Positions 41,719 through 52,332 of a DNA stretch of 64,000 nucleotides are shown here, piece after piece. The translations under genes and the position numbers were made by a program. Each line of letters begins with the position of its first letter. Within the stretch, counting starts at the first letter, position 1. Below the pieces are notes generated by a model. It saw nothing but the letters and a program-made list of their open reading frames with translations, was not told where the DNA came from and made no database searches. This DNA comes from Leclercia sp. S52 (GTDB lineage Bacteria > Pseudomonadota > Gammaproteobacteria > Enterobacterales > Enterobacteriaceae), in the NCBI RefSeq assembly GCF_039727615.1, contig NZ_CP152474.1:3348001-3412000 (forward strand), read 5' to 3'.

Positions 41719-42420
41719 TCAGTTCACGCTGTAGTTCATCACCACGCCGCTCAGACCGGAGAGTTGATTCAGCTCCCCAAGCGACCCCTTCAGCTTATCT
41801 CTCGATGCATCCGGGCCGACGAGAATACGGGTGATTTTACCCTGTACTGGCGTGGAAGGTGAAGTGTAAACGCGATACCCCGCGCCCCGCAGTTTGGCCA
41901 CCACCTCGTTGACCTTGTCGGCATTTTTCAACGCGCCGAGCTGCACAACGTAGGCTTTACCGGTCGGGACCGGTTTCTCTTCTGCTGCCGGTTTGGCCGG
42001 TGGGGTTTCCGTAGCCGCCGCCAGCTGCTGGCTGGTGTTATCGCGCTGCGGTTTCGGCTGCGGTTTCTCAACCGGCTTCGGTTTCTGCACCGGTTTCGGC
42101 GCATACTGCTCGACCGGTGCCGAATCCAGTTCGTTATTGTTACCGGCCGCCAGACGCGACGGATCTAAGGATGGTGCTGCGGCATCGCCCGCCCGCACCT
42201 CTTCCGCCGCTCCTTCAGGCGGTTGAGCAGGCAGTGCCTGCGTCGCCGCCGGCAGCATGTCCGGCTCATCCCGGTCGCCCGGTTTCGGTACCAGCGGGAT
42301 CGCCGCAAACTCATCCTGATAATGCTTTTTCTGTCCATCAAGCAGCCCGGGGAGGATAATCACCCCCAGCGCCACCAGCACAATGGTGCCTGCTAAACGG
42401 TTCTGAAACTTACTTGCCAC
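41719..42420 (-). CDS. dedD: DedD, SPOR-domain cell-division protein
   Basis: The preferred start is GTG at 42420 (encoding M-ASKFQNRLAG), six bases after GGGGAG, as in E. coli; this gives 233 residues. The upstream ATG at 42435 has no such site. An N-terminal membrane helix (about residues 9-27) is followed by a Pro/Lys/Glu-rich periplasmic linker. A C-terminal SPOR domain (about 155-233) binds denuded septal peptidoglycan. The linker differs from E. coli, as expected for this spacer. It overlaps the end of folC by 11 bases. Confidence 0.95.
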   Translation of the reverse strand: MASKFQNRLAGTIVLVALGVIILPGLLDGQKKHYQDEFAAIPLVPKPGDRDEPDMLPAATQALPAQPPEGAAEEVRAGDAAAPSLDPSRLAAGNNNELDSAPVEQYAPKPVQKPKPVEKPQPKPQRDNTSQQLAAATETPPAKPAAEEKPVPTGKAYVVQLGALKNADKVNEVVAKLRGAGYRVYTSPSTPVQGKITRILVGPDASRDKLKGSLGELNQLSGLSGVVMNYSVN

Positions 42421-43678
42421 CGGTTCTCCCCGCATCCATTACGTCCATGACATGTGCCACCGTGTGGAAGGATCCACACACCAGCACGGTATCTTCTGGT
42501 CTGGCATCCGCCATTGCCGCGCGCCACGCCTGCTCTACGCTGGCAAAAGTCTGGCCCTGCCCGAGGTGTTCCATCAGCTGTTCGGCCGTTGCCCCGCGCG
42601 GGCCTTCCAGAGGTGCACAATACCAGCTATCGACCACACTCTCCATGCAGGCCAGCGTGCCGCCAATATCTTTATCATGAAGCATACCGATAACCGCCAG
42701 CACGCGCCCGGTTTTTGGCAATGTTTTGAGACGTCCGGCGAGCCAGGCTGCGGCATGAGGGTTGTGCGCCACATCCAGAATCAGACGCGGCGATTCGCTC
42801 ACAATCTGGAAACGCCCGGCGAGGATCGCCTGCTGAATGCCATCGCGGATGGCCTGCTCGTTCACCGCCAGACCGCTGGCACGCAGTGCGGCCAATGCCG
42901 TTGCGGCGTTCGGCTGCGGCACCTGCGGCAGCGGCAGGTTTTCCAGCGCGCCTCTGGCATCTTCAAAACGCCAGTCGCTCTGTGTCACGCTGTAGCGCCA
43001 GTCGACGTCGCGACGCTGCAACAGCGCCCCTTTCTCCTGGGCCACGTCAGCGATGGTGTGCGGCATCTCAGGCTCACCGACAATCGCCGGTTTCCCCGCG
43101 CGGAAAATACCGGCTTTTTCACGGCCAATGCTTTCACGATCGGGCCCCAGCCAGTCGGTATGATCCAGCGCGATGCTGGTCACCACCGCCACGTCCGGAT
43201 CCACGATATTGGTAGCGTCCAGACGCCCGCCTAACCCGACCTCGAGGATCACCACGTCCAGCTGCGCCTGCTTAAACAGCCACAGCGCCGACAGCGTGCC
43301 ATATTCAAAATAGGTCAGCGACGTGTCGCCGCGCGCGGCTTCGATTTCTGCGAAGGAGGCAGTGTGTGCCGATTCGGCTAACTCGGCGTTTTGCACCCGC
43401 ACGCGCTCGGTGTAGCGCACCAGATGCGGTGAGCTGTAGACGCCCACTTTGTAGCCCGCCGCCATCAGCATGGACTCCAGCGTGCGGCAGGTGGTGCCTT
43501 TGCCATTGGTGCCCGCGACGGTGAAGACAAAGGGAGCCGGTTTCAGAACGTCAAGGCGCGCCGCTACCTGGCTGACGCGCTCAAGTCCCATGTCGATGGC
43601 TTTACTGTGCAGGTTTTCCAGATAAGAAAGCCACGCGGCCAGAGGCGACGTGGCTTGGGGAAGAGTGATATTTTCCAT
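42410..43678 (-). CDS. folC: FolC, dihydrofolate/folylpolyglutamate synthase
   Basis: The 422-residue bifunctional ligase equals E. coli FolC. It adds glutamate to dihydropteroate and extends the polyglutamate tail of folates. The ATP-binding loop GTNGKGTT is at residues 56-63. The Mur-ligase-like motifs YFEYGTLSALWLF and LEVGLGGRLDATNI are present. It lies downstream of accD, with a terminator between. Confidence 0.97.
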   Translation of the reverse strand: MENITLPQATSPLAAWLSYLENLHSKAIDMGLERVSQVAARLDVLKPAPFVFTVAGTNGKGTTCRTLESMLMAAGYKVGVYSSPHLVRYTERVRVQNAELAESAHTASFAEIEAARGDTSLTYFEYGTLSALWLFKQAQLDVVILEVGLGGRLDATNIVDPDVAVVTSIALDHTDWLGPDRESIGREKAGIFRAGKPAIVGEPEMPHTIADVAQEKGALLQRRDVDWRYSVTQSDWRFEDARGALENLPLPQVPQPNAATALAALRASGLAVNEQAIRDGIQQAILAGRFQIVSESPRLILDVAHNPHAAAWLAGRLKTLPKTGRVLAVIGMLHDKDIGGTLACMESVVDSWYCAPLEGPRGATAEQLMEHLGQGQTFASVEQAWRAAMADARPEDTVLVCGSFHTVAHVMDVMDAGRTGGK

Positions 43679-43709
43679 GTTGCGCGCTTTTCAGTTACGG
43701 TTAGAAAGC

Positions 43710-43740
43710 AAAAGGGCAGCGCCATTGGCCCTGCCCTTTT
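43710..43740. terminator. Bidirectional terminator between folC and accD
   Basis: A ten-base perfect stem (AAAAGGGCAG / CTGCCCTTTT) supplies its own A and T runs on both sides. It should end accD transcripts in the minus direction. Confidence 0.85.
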
Positions 43741-43746
43741 CAGTTA

Positions 43747-44652
43747 TCAGGCCTCGGGTTCCTGATCCGGTACCACCACGCCTTCGCGCGGCTCATCCGG
43801 GCTCGGCGACGGCAGATTCATCAGCTTCGCCAGGATGCTGGCCAGTTTCAGGCGCATCTCCGGACGGCGAACGATCATGTCGATAGCGCCTTTCTCGATA
43901 AGGAACTCACTGCGCTGGAAGCCCGGCGGCAGTTTCTCACGTACCGTTTGTTCGATAACGCGCGGGCCGGCAAAGCCGATCAGCGCTTTCGGTTCAGCGA
44001 TGTTCAGATCGCCCAGCATCGCGAAGCTCGCCGATACGCCGCCCATGGTCGGGTCGGTCAGTACGGAGATGTACGGCAGACCGCGCTCCTGCATTTTCGC
44101 CAACGCTGCGGAGGTTTTTGCCATCTGCATCAGCGACATCAGCGCTTCCTGCATACGGGCACCACCGGAGGCGGAGAAGCAGATCAGCGGACAGTTGTCT
44201 TCCAGCGCCTGCTCAACCGCACGCACAAAGCGCGCGCCAACCACGGAACCCATTGAGCCGCCCATAAAGGAGAACTCAAACGCCGCTGCGACAACCGGCA
44301 TCTCGTGCAGGGTGCCTTTCATCACCACCATGGCGTCTTTCTCGCCGGTCTCTTTCTGTGCAGAGGCCAGACGGTCTTTGTATTTCTTGGAGTCGCGGAA
44401 CTTCAGCACATCTTTCGGCTCAAGCTCGCTGCCCAGTTCAACCAGAGAACCTTCATCCAGCAGGCTATGCAGGCGGTTACGCGCCGACATACGCATGTGG
44501 TGATCGCACTTCGGACAAACTTCCAGATTACGCTCCAGCTCGGCGCGGTACAGGACCTGGCCACAGCTGTCACATTTGGTCCACACCCCTTCAGGAATAC
44601 TCGCTTTGCGGGTTGGGGTGATATTACTTTTAATTCGTTCAATCCAGCTCAT
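43747..44652 (-). CDS. accD: AccD, acetyl-CoA carboxylase carboxyltransferase beta subunit
   Basis: The start at 44652 ([10 protein letters not shown]), with AAAGG upstream, gives 301 residues compared with 304 in E. coli; the C-terminus lacks three residues near its end. The N-terminal zinc finger C27/C30/C46/C49 is complete, and the crotonase-fold carboxyltransferase core ([19 protein letters not shown]) is intact. With AccA it transfers carboxyl from biotin to acetyl-CoA. It is a separate transcription unit after dedA. Confidence 0.97.
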   Translation of the reverse strand: MSWIERIKSNITPTRKASIPEGVWTKCDSCGQVLYRAELERNLEVCPKCDHHMRMSARNRLHSLLDEGSLVELGSELEPKDVLKFRDSKKYKDRLASAQKETGEKDAMVVMKGTLHEMPVVAAAFEFSFMGGSMGSVVGARFVRAVEQALEDNCPLICFSASGGARMQEALMSLMQMAKTSAALAKMQERGLPYISVLTDPTMGGVSASFAMLGDLNIAEPKALIGFAGPRVIEQTVREKLPPGFQRSEFLIEKGAIDMIVRRPEMRLKLASILAKLMNLPSPSPDEPREGVVVPDQEPEA

Positions 44653-44794
44653 TGATAACCTTTCTGCCTGAACCAGGTTTGCTGCAAGGGGCGCATAATG
44701 CCATTTTTGCCCCCGACAGACCATGAATGTTGCACATTAAAACATAACAGCCCGAAACTTTGGATAAAAAAGTGGTCGAACCGCAGTCGTGCTT

Positions 44795-45454
44795 TTATTT
44801 TGCTTGTTTTGCCGCCGCGCGCCGGTGACGAATAATTTCGATTACACCCGGCAGAATGGAGACCACAATAATCCCTACGATCAGTAACTTGAGGTTTTCC
44901 TGAATCATAGGAATGGTCCCGAAGAAATAGCCCGCGTAGGTAAAGCTGAGTACCCACAGCAGCGCACCCGTAACGTTATAGAGCGCGAACTGACGGTACG
45001 ACATATGACCCATCCCCGCAACAAAGGGGGCAAAGGTTCTGACGATCGGCACAAAGCGGGCGAGAATAATGGTTTTACCGCCGTGTTTCTCATAAAACGC
45101 ATGGGTTTTATCAAGATAGCTGCGACGGAAAATCTTCGAGTCCGGATTACTGAATAACCGATCGCCAAACAGCCGCCCTATAGTGTAGTTCACCGCATCG
45201 CCAAGGATCGCGGCGATAAGCATCAGAACCACCATCAGGTGAACGTTGATGTCGTTGGTTTCCAGAGAGGCCAGCGCCCCCGCCACGAACAGCAGCGAAT
45301 CACCCGGTAAGAACGGGGTGACGACCAGTCCGGTTTCACAAAACAGGATCAGGAACAGAATGGCATAGACCCAGACGCCATAATCAGCGACCAGCTCTGC
45401 CAGGTGAACATCAATATGCAGAATGAAATCAATAACAAAGCGAATAAAATCCAT
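44795..45454 (-). CDS. dedA: DedA, DedA-family membrane protein
   Basis: The 219-residue protein equals E. coli DedA. The family signature is seen in [17 protein letters not shown] (about residues 40-56) and [19 protein letters not shown]. The family is linked to lipid-carrier recycling and membrane homeostasis. It lies 27 bases after truA in the same direction, in the usg-truA-dedA group. Confidence 0.97.
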   Translation of the reverse strand: MDFIRFVIDFILHIDVHLAELVADYGVWVYAILFLILFCETGLVVTPFLPGDSLLFVAGALASLETNDINVHLMVVLMLIAAILGDAVNYTIGRLFGDRLFSNPDSKIFRRSYLDKTHAFYEKHGGKTIILARFVPIVRTFAPFVAGMGHMSYRQFALYNVTGALLWVLSFTYAGYFFGTIPMIQENLKLLIVGIIVVSILPGVIEIIRHRRAAAKQAK

Positions 45455-45481
45455 ATTGTCTAAACCTTTATTGCACGGCTA

Positions 45482-46294
45482 TCAGTCCGCTAAAAACAGC
45501 GGGCCCATTGGCGGTTTCGGAAGGTCAAAACGATCCGGGTAATCGACCGAGACCAGATACAGCCCTTCCGCTTTCGCCGTTGCTGCTGCCAGGGTTCTGT
45601 CCTTTGCTGCCAGCAACTCTGCAATCCAGCTCTCCGGCTGGTGTCCGGCGCCCACTTCCATCAGGCTGCCAACAATATTCCGCACCATATGATGTACAAA
45701 GGCGTTGGCCTTGATATCCACCACCACATACGCCCCATAACGGCTGACGTTAATGTGCATCACGTTGCGCCACGGGGTACGCGACTGGCACTGTACCGCG
45801 CGAAACGAGGTAAAGTCGTTTTCGCCAATCAGCGCCTGCGCCGCACGATGCATGCGATCGGCATCCAGAGGCTCGTAAAAATGCGTTACGCCCTGGCCTA
45901 ACACGGCCGGACGCAGACGCTGGTTATAGATGATATAGCGGTAGCGGCGCGCGGTGGCGCTGAAGCGCGCGTGAAAATCATCCGGCACAGTTTTGACCCA
46001 ACGCACGGCGATGTCACCAGGCAAATTCGCATTTACCCCCAGCGTCCAGGCCGCGTCTTTACGCACCGCGGTAGTTTCAAAGTGAACCACCTGCCCCGTA
46101 CCGTGGACACCGGCGTCGGTACGCCCCGCGCACAGGACATTGATGGGCTCATTCGCCACCTGAGAGAGCGCTTTCTCCAGTTTTTCCTGGACGCTGCGCA
46201 CCTCGTTCTGACGCTGCCAGCCATAATATTTACTGCCATCGTACTCAATCCCGAGGGCAATTCTATGGACCGGCTTTTGTTCCACTTCTGACAT
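45482..46294 (-). CDS. truA: TruA, tRNA pseudouridine(38-40) synthase
   Basis: The 270-residue enzyme equals E. coli TruA and modifies U38, U39 and U40 in the anticodon stem. The catalytic aspartate is D60 in [11 protein letters not shown]. The ATG overlaps the usg stop by one base (TGATG), which suggests translational coupling. Confidence 0.98.
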   Translation of the reverse strand: MSEVEQKPVHRIALGIEYDGSKYYGWQRQNEVRSVQEKLEKALSQVANEPINVLCAGRTDAGVHGTGQVVHFETTAVRKDAAWTLGVNANLPGDIAVRWVKTVPDDFHARFSATARRYRYIIYNQRLRPAVLGQGVTHFYEPLDADRMHRAAQALIGENDFTSFRAVQCQSRTPWRNVMHINVSRYGAYVVVDIKANAFVHHMVRNIVGSLMEVGAGHQPESWIAELLAAKDRTLAAATAKAEGLYLVSVDYPDRFDLPKPPMGPLFLAD

Positions 46295-47307
46295 CAGTAC
46301 AGATACTCCTGCACCAGTTTCTCGGCGATTTTCACCGCCATCAGCGCGCCGCCAAAACGAACGTTATCGGCAACCGACCAGAACTGGATCTGCTCCGGCA
46401 TGCCGTAATCGTTGCGTACGCAGCCGATGGAGAGGCGGGCGTTGCCCGTTGCGTCACCGACCTGGGTCGGGAATTCGCTCTCTTCAGACAGCTCAATGTC
46501 CTCGCCGCGGCCAAAGGCGTCGCGCGCCTCTTCCGCCGCCAGAGGGCGCATGGCTTCGAAGCTCACCATCTGGGCGTGACCGTAAAACACCGGCGACTGC
46601 ACGCAGTTGGCGGAGATCATCAGTCCCTCATCCTGCAGGATCTTGCGGACCTGATCGACAAGCTGGCGCTCTTCACGCACGCTGCCTTCGCGATCCGGCA
46701 GCAGCGGCAGCATGTTGAAGGCCAGCTGACGGCCAAAGAAGTCCTCTTCATCCACCGGAATACCGTTCAGCAGCTTGGCGCTCTGCCCGGCCAGCGCATC
46801 CACCGCTTTTTTACCGTGAGCGGAGGCCGACAGCAGGCTGGTGACGGTGATACGGGATAAGCCGCCATCATCGATCAGCGGTTTCAGGGCGGTCAGCAGC
46901 TGGCTGGTCAGGCTGTCCGGGACGGCAATCAGGTTACGGTTGCGGTAGTCGGCCAGCACGAACGGGTTGACGTCCGGCACTACCAGCGGCACGTCCGGCT
47001 CAAGGGCGAACAGGCCGCTTGAATCAATCACCAGACAGCCTGCGTTGGTGGCCTCTTCGATATAAGTTGCGGAGGCTTCAGCACCGGCGACGAAAAAGGC
47101 CAGCTGCGCCTGGGTCCAGTCGAATTCAGCCGCGTCCTGAACGCGTACCGATTTGCCCTCATAACGCAGATGCTCACCTGCGCTCTCATTACGCGCCAGG
47201 GCAAAGATCTCCCCCACCGGGAACTGACGCTCGGCAAGGGTTTCGAGCAGGGCTTCGCCCACGGCGCCCGTTGCGCCCAGTATGGCAATGTTCCAGCCTT
47301 CAGACAT
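46294..47307 (-). CDS. usg: Usg-1, aspartate-semialdehyde dehydrogenase-like protein
   Basis: The 337-residue protein equals E. coli Usg. It keeps the dehydrogenase Rossmann N-terminus ([19 protein letters not shown]) and overall fold. Where active aspartate-semialdehyde dehydrogenases have the nucleophilic cysteine (N-C-[ST]), it reads PDSLTSQL, so the catalytic Cys is missing and normal activity is not expected. Its role is unknown. It is coupled to truA. Confidence 0.95.
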   Translation of the reverse strand: MSEGWNIAILGATGAVGEALLETLAERQFPVGEIFALARNESAGEHLRYEGKSVRVQDAAEFDWTQAQLAFFVAGAEASATYIEEATNAGCLVIDSSGLFALEPDVPLVVPDVNPFVLADYRNRNLIAVPDSLTSQLLTALKPLIDDGGLSRITVTSLLSASAHGKKAVDALAGQSAKLLNGIPVDEEDFFGRQLAFNMLPLLPDREGSVREERQLVDQVRKILQDEGLMISANCVQSPVFYGHAQMVSFEAMRPLAAEEARDAFGRGEDIELSEESEFPTQVGDATGNARLSIGCVRNDYGMPEQIQFWSVADNVRFGGALMAVKIAEKLVQEYLY

Positions 47308-47326
47308 GGTGGTTTACTCCAGAAAT

Positions 47327-47361
47327 AAAAAAGCGTCCCCGGCGGGTTATCCGCCAGGGAG
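47327..47361 (-). terminator. Rho-independent terminator after pdxB
   Basis: An interrupted GC stem (CCGCC/GGCGG plus CCC/GGG) around a GTTAT loop is followed by six T in the minus direction. It lies between pdxB and usg. Confidence 0.75.
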
Positions 47362-47374
47362 CATTAAGAAGACA

Positions 47375-48511
47375 TTAACGAACCGGATGATGAGTGGCGT
47401 TGAAGCCCAGCTTGTGCAGCAGTGATGCCGCCGCAGCGTCATCACACATCACATACAGGGAAGACCATTCGCGGCGCTCCACATAGTGCTTGCGCAGCTT
47501 GTCGAATTCACCCGGCATACCCGCTACTTTTCGCAGCAGCGCGTCATCGCGGCGCACATCATACACTAAATGCACCAGCCTTTTCAGCGTTGCCTGATCC
47601 AGCGGGCCATGCAGGGTTATACGGCCAAATTCCGGCGTCGGCAGCAGGGTGTCCAGCGCCACCTGCTGCGATTTGCCAATAAAGGTGCTGTAGGCCTCAA
47701 ACACCTGGGTGGTGCCGCGCGCTTTGCCTTCCAGGGTGTAGCCCGCGATGTGTGCGGTCCCAACGTCCACCTTATCCAGCAGAGCCACGTTAAGATCCGG
47801 CTCCGGCTCCCAGACGTCCAGCACCACGCTGAGATCCTGACCGGCGTCCAGACGCTTCAGCAGCGCGGCGTTGTCCACCACCGGGCCACGACAGGCATTG
47901 ATCAGAATAGTGCCCGGCTTCAGGCGGCTAATCAGTGCCTCATCGGCCAGATGCAGGGATTTATAAGGACCGTCTTTAAACAGCGGAGTATGGAAGGTGA
48001 GGACGTCACATTCTGCCACCAGCTCGTCCAGGCTGCGGAAATGGCCCTCATCGCCACGGTCGGCACGCGGGGGATCGCACAGCAGCGTGCGGATGCCTAA
48101 CGCCTCCAGGCGCTTTTGCAGGCGACCGCCCACGTTCCCGACCCCGACAATACCGACGGTGCGATCGGCCAGGGTAAAGCCGTCACGCTCGGCCAGCATC
48201 AGCAGGGAAGAGAAAACATACTCCACGACCGCGATGGCGTTACAGCCCGGCGCGGCGGAAAAACCGATCCCCGCCTGCTTCAGCCACGCGTCATCCACAT
48301 GATCGGTTCCCGCGGTTGCCGTACCGACAAACTTCACCGCTTTGCCAGACAACAGCGCCTCATTCACTTTGGTCACTGAGCGCACCATCAGCGCGTCGGC
48401 ATCATCCAGCTCAGCGAGCGGGATCGGGCGTCCGGGAACGGCCTTAACCTCACCCAGGCGGCTGAACAGCTCGCGGGCGTAAGGCATATTTTCATCAACG
48501 AGGATTTTCAC
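47375..48511 (-). CDS. pdxB: PdxB, erythronate-4-phosphate dehydrogenase
   Basis: The 378-residue D-2-hydroxyacid dehydrogenase equals E. coli PdxB and oxidises 4-phosphoerythronate in pyridoxal phosphate synthesis. The NAD loop is [13 protein letters not shown] (about residues 118-130). Catalytic Arg (NACRGPVVD) and the His in [13 protein letters not shown] are present, and the C-terminal dimerisation domain is complete. It is divergent from flk. Confidence 0.97.
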   Translation of the reverse strand: MKILVDENMPYARELFSRLGEVKAVPGRPIPLAELDDADALMVRSVTKVNEALLSGKAVKFVGTATAGTDHVDDAWLKQAGIGFSAAPGCNAIAVVEYVFSSLLMLAERDGFTLADRTVGIVGVGNVGGRLQKRLEALGIRTLLCDPPRADRGDEGHFRSLDELVAECDVLTFHTPLFKDGPYKSLHLADEALISRLKPGTILINACRGPVVDNAALLKRLDAGQDLSVVLDVWEPEPDLNVALLDKVDVGTAHIAGYTLEGKARGTTQVFEAYSTFIGKSQQVALDTLLPTPEFGRITLHGPLDQATLKRLVHLVYDVRRDDALLRKVAGMPGEFDKLRKHYVERREWSSLYVMCDDAAAASLLHKLGFNATHHPVR

Positions 48512-48624
48512 GTCTGAGTACCTGTTTGAGAGGAAGTTAACCGGTCAAGTGTGCCATAATCTGGCCGCCAGGCATATACGTAACCTGGTTTACGCTGAGT
48601 AACGACTTTAAGGATTTTTTGACG

Positions 48625-49629
48625 ATGCAGCCCATTTCAGGTACGCCGCCGCAACCTCCGGGTGACGGCCCGCGTCCGTCTCACGTCGCAGGCGAACAGC
48701 CCCTCTCCACACAGCAGCGCACCGTACTGGAACGCCTGATTACCCGGCTGATTGCCCTGACGTCGCAGCAGAGTGCGGAAGTGTGGGCCGGGGTCAAACA
48801 CGATCTGGGCCTGAAGAGCGATGCACCCATGCTGTCGCGCCACTTCCCTGCTGCAGAGCAAAACCTGAATCAGCGCCTGAATACCGCGCAGCAAAACCAC
48901 ACCACCCGGCAGATGGTCTCGCAATTGACGGAGCTGTTAAGCCAGGGGAATAACCGCCAGGCGGCCAGCGATTTTATTCGCCAGCAGTATGGCCAGACGG
49001 CACTCAACCAGCTGACGCCAGAGCAGCTTAAGACGGTGCTGACGCTGCTGCAGAATAACCAGCTCGCCATTCCGCAGCCGCAGCAGCGTCCGGCCACCGA
49101 ACGCCCGCTGCTGCCTGCTGAACATAATACGCTCAAGCAGATGGTGACCAAGCTGGCTGCCGCTACGGGCGAGCCGACCAAGCTGATCTGGCAGTCGATG
49201 CTGGAGCTGTCAGGCGTGAAGGCGGGAGAGTTGATCCCGGCCAGGCAGTTTACCCATCTTGCCACCTGGCTACAGGCGCGCCAGACTCTGAGTACCCAGA
49301 GCGCGCCAACGCTGCATACCCTGCAGGCGGCGCTGAAACAGCCGCTGGAGCCGCAGGAGTGGGACAACATTCAGGACTATGCCCGCCAGAACTGGCAGGC
49401 GACGCCGCAGACGGTGCTGACCACCGCCCAGGTTCAGGATCTGCTTAATGCGATCTTTACCCGCCGCACCGAGCGTGAAGCTGGCGTAATTGAAGTGCGC
49501 AATATCCAGCCGATCTACAGCCCGCTGTTTGCCCCGGTAGTGGAAACCTTCAGAACGCTCTCTGCCCGTCCAGGAGTAATGTTGATCGCGTTAATCATTG
49601 CGCTGGCGCTTTTCTGGCTGGTCGCGTGA
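48625..49629 (+). CDS. flk: Flk (RflH), flagellar regulator with C-terminal membrane anchor
   Basis: The ATG at 48625 lies nine bases after AAGGA and gives 334 residues; an upstream in-frame TTG is less likely. E. coli Flk has 331 residues. The protein is Gln-rich and helical, with a single C-terminal membrane helix (about 315-333, [16 protein letters not shown]). In Salmonella, Flk prevents premature switching of flagellar export before rings are complete. It fits the presence of cheV and lrhA in the window. Confidence 0.94.
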   Translation: MQPISGTPPQPPGDGPRPSHVAGEQPLSTQQRTVLERLITRLIALTSQQSAEVWAGVKHDLGLKSDAPMLSRHFPAAEQNLNQRLNTAQQNHTTRQMVSQLTELLSQGNNRQAASDFIRQQYGQTALNQLTPEQLKTVLTLLQNNQLAIPQPQQRPATERPLLPAEHNTLKQMVTKLAAATGEPTKLIWQSMLELSGVKAGELIPARQFTHLATWLQARQTLSTQSAPTLHTLQAALKQPLEPQEWDNIQDYARQNWQATPQTVLTTAQVQDLLNAIFTRRTEREAGVIEVRNIQPIYSPLFAPVVETFRTLSARPGVMLIALIIALALFWLVA

Positions 49630-49635
49630 TGTTTT

Positions 49636-49705
49636 GCCGGGTGGCGGCTTCGCCTTACCCGGCCTACGGTCCTTGTAGGCCCGGTAAGCGTAGCGCCACC
49701 GGGCA
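49636..49705. repeat. REP/BIME pair between flk and yfcJ
   Basis: Two REP units in opposite orientation (49636-49667 and 49675-49705) have the GCCGGGTGGCGGC...CCCGGCCTAC core. They fill the 80-base gap between convergent flk and yfcJ. Confidence 0.88.
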
Positions 49706-49709
49706 AAAG

Positions 49710-50889
49710 CTAACCCCGGCGAAACGCCACTAACGTCACCACTATTCCCACCACCGCAGAAACCGCCCCCCGCCAGGAACACCGACGGATAGCCGAACGA
49801 AGTGGCTACCAGCCCTGCCAGCGGCGCGGTGACCCCGTAGGAGATATCCTGAAACGCGGCATAACCGCCCAGCGCCGTGCCGCGCACCTGCGGAGCAACG
49901 CGTTTAACGACCTCGACACCGAGTGCCGGGAAGATCAGCGAACAGCCGCAGCCGGTGAGGGCTGCGCCCAGCAGCGCCACCGGCGCGTTTGGGGCCTGCC
50001 AGAGCAGCACAAGGCCAATGGTCTCAATCACCAGCGACGCCACCGCCACCTTCACGCCACCATAACGATCCGGCATCCAGCCGAACAGCACCCGCATCAG
50101 GACAAACGCGCCGCCAAAGGCGGTGAGCGTAAACCCTGCCATCGCCCAGCCACGGCTCATAAAGTAGAGCGAGACGAAGGTACCAATCACCGCAAAGCCT
50201 ACCCCCTGCAGGGCAAGGCCCAGGCCCGGCTGCCAGATTTGCCCCACGACGCTCCACAGGGAGGGACGTTCGCCTTTATGGGCCGGCACTTTACGCACCG
50301 TGCCGTTAAATGCCCATGCCAGCAGCGGCAGGGCCATGGTGGTCGCGGCCAGTGCCGCAAAGCCAAACTGACTGTTAATTAGCAGGCCCAGCGGTGCGCC
50401 AGCGGCCAGCGCGCCATAGATGGCCATTCCGTTCCAGGACATCACCTTGCCGGAACGCGCGGGCCCCACCAGCCCCATCCCCCAGGTCAGGGTGCCGGTC
50501 AGAAGCTGGCTTTCACCAAAACCGAGAATTAAGCGTCCCACCACCAGCAGCGCAAATTTCCAGGCCGCGTCCACCGGCAGCAGCGCGGCCAGTAACCATG
50601 CGCCGCCCGCCAGACCGCAGGCGAACATGCCCTGCAGCGCTGAACGTTTTGCACCGTGCTGATCCGCCAGCCGACCGGCGTAGCCGCGGGTTAACACCGT
50701 GGCTAAGAACTGAATACCCACGGCGATGCCGACCATGGTGTTGCCATAGCCCAGCTCCTGGTGAACAAACAGCGGGATCACCGGCAGCGGCAGGCCAACG
50801 GTCATATAGGTCAGGAATACCGCAAAGGCGATACGAAACAGCGAGACGTTTCCGGAAGAGGCGTTTTTGTCTGAGGTAATAGCCGTCAT
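49710..50889 (-). pseudogene. yfcJ: YfcJ, MFS arabinose-efflux-type transporter, frameshifted by one extra base near the 3' end
   Basis: This is a 12-helix major facilitator protein of the YfcJ/YhhS family. Starting at 50889 (MTAITSDKN), the reading is correct to SVFLAG. It then shifts at a run of six C on the plus strand (49766-49771) and would add an unrelated, charged tail ending at 49591. With five C, the protein ends [18 protein letters not shown] at the TAG at 49710. That gives 392 residues, the E. coli length. The shifted form loses the last membrane helix and reads through the REP pair, which is further evidence against it. Confidence 0.9.
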
Positions 50890-50911
50890 GCATAACTCCA
50901 TGTTCAGGCAT

Positions 50912-50935
50912 AAAAAAAGGGAGCCAGAGGCTCCC
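50912..50935 (-). terminator. Rho-independent terminator after fabB
   Basis: A seven-base stem (GGGAGCC / GGCTCCC) with a three-base loop is followed in the minus direction by seven T. It separates fabB from yfcJ. Confidence 0.92.
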
Positions 50936-50956
50936 TTCTACTATACATTCAAACGC

Positions 50957-52174
50957 TTATGCTTTCAGCTTACGCATTACCAGCGTGGCGTTGGTGCCGC
51001 CGAAACCGAAGCTGTTAGACATCACGGTGTTCAGCTCACGCTCGGTTGGCGCGGTAACGATGTTCAGGCCAGTAGCCTGCTCGTCCAGCTCTTCCACGTT
51101 GATGCTTGGGGCGATAAAGCCGTGTTCCAGCATCAGCAGAGAGTAAATCGCTTCCTGCACGCCAGCCGCACCCAGAGAGTGACCGGTCATAGCTTTGGTC
51201 GCGGAGATTGCCGGGCTGTTGTCGCCAAACACTTCGCGGATAGCACCCAGCTCTTTCACGTCGCCTACCGGAGTGGAGGTACCGTGGGAGTTCAGGTAGT
51301 CGATTGGGGTATCCAGGCCGTGCATTGCCATCTTCATGCAGCGCACTGCGCCTTCACCGGATGGAGCAACCATGTCTGCGCCGTCGGAGGTTGCGCCGTA
51401 GCCAACAATCTCGGCATAGATGTGCGCGCCACGAGCCAGAGCGTGTTCCAGTTCTTCAACCACAACCATACCGCCGCCGCCTGCGATAACGAAGCCGTCA
51501 CGGCTTGCATCGTAAGTACGGGAGGCTTTTTCTGGCGTTTCGTTGTATTTGGTGGACAGTGCGCCCATCGCGTCGAACTCACAGGCCATTTCCCAGCCCA
51601 GCTCTTCGCCGCCGCCAGCAAACACGATGTCCTGTTTACCCAGCTGGATCTGCTCTACCGCGTTACCGATACAGTGAGCGGAAGTCGCACAGGCGGAGCT
51701 GATGGAGTAGTTAACGCCATGAATTTTGAACGGGGTTGCGAGGCACGCGGATACCGCTGAGCCCATCGCTTTGGTCACAACGTATGGACCCACCGCTTTC
51801 AGGCCGCGCGGGCTACGCATAGCGTCAGCACCGAAGACCTGCGCTTTAGACGAGCCGCCGGAGCCCGCAATCAGACCCACGCGTGGATTGTTCTGGTAAA
51901 CCTCTTCGCTCAGGCCCGCATCAGCAATCGCTTCCTGCATGGAGAGGTAGGCGTAGATAGAGGCATCGTTCATGAAACGGACCACTTTGCGATCGATCAT
52001 GCCCGTGGTGTCCAGTTTGACATTACCCCAGACGTGGCTGCGCATACCGGAATCTTTAAACTCTTCAGAGAAGGTGATCCCGGAGCGTCCTTCACGCAGA
52101 GATGCCAGGACTTCCTGCTGGTTATTACCGATGCTGGAAACGATGCCCAAGCCAGTAATCACTGCACGTTTCAT
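50957..52174 (-). CDS. fabB: FabB, beta-ketoacyl-ACP synthase I
   Basis: The 405-residue condensing enzyme is one residue shorter than E. coli FabB; the difference lies in the [11 protein letters not shown] loop. The catalytic triad is intact: C162 in [10 protein letters not shown], and the two histidines in [12 protein letters not shown] and TGHSLGAAG. It elongates unsaturated intermediates and is required for unsaturated fatty acids. FabR- and FadR-type operators lie upstream. Confidence 0.98.
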   Translation of the reverse strand: MKRAVITGLGIVSSIGNNQQEVLASLREGRSGITFSEEFKDSGMRSHVWGNVKLDTTGMIDRKVVRFMNDASIYAYLSMQEAIADAGLSEEVYQNNPRVGLIAGSGGSSKAQVFGADAMRSPRGLKAVGPYVVTKAMGSAVSACLATPFKIHGVNYSISSACATSAHCIGNAVEQIQLGKQDIVFAGGGEELGWEMACEFDAMGALSTKYNETPEKASRTYDASRDGFVIAGGGGMVVVEELEHALARGAHIYAEIVGYGATSDGADMVAPSGEGAVRCMKMAMHGLDTPIDYLNSHGTSTPVGDVKELGAIREVFGDNSPAISATKAMTGHSLGAAGVQEAIYSLLMLEHGFIAPSINVEELDEQATGLNIVTAPTERELNTVMSNSFGFGGTNATLVMRKLKA

Positions 52175-52222
52175 TCAATACCCCTGTAAGTCGCACTATT
52201 TTAAGTTTCGAGTCGCACAATA

Positions 52223-52238
52223 GCGTACACTTGTACGC
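52223..52238. promoter_or_regulatory. FabR-type operator of fabB
   Basis: GCGTACACTTGTACGC is a perfect seven-base inverted repeat around CT, the form expected for FabR. FabR represses fabA and fabB when unsaturated acyl chains are plentiful. It lies 49 bases upstream of the fabB ATG, in the promoter region. Confidence 0.75.
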
Positions 52239-52240
52239 CG

Positions 52241-52257
52241 AACAAGTCCGATCAGCC
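52241..52257. promoter_or_regulatory. FadR-type activator site of fabB
   Basis: The minus strand reads CTGATCGGACTTGTT within this interval, matching the FadR pattern CTGGTCNGACNTGTT at all but a few positions. It lies directly upstream of the FabR palindrome, the arrangement known for E. coli fabB, where FadR activates. Confidence 0.65.
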
Positions 52258-52332
52258 AATTTATGCGGAAATTTGCACCAACAGACGCACATCGCTAAGA
52301 TCGCGGCACAGCCTGTCAGACGAGTAACTTAC

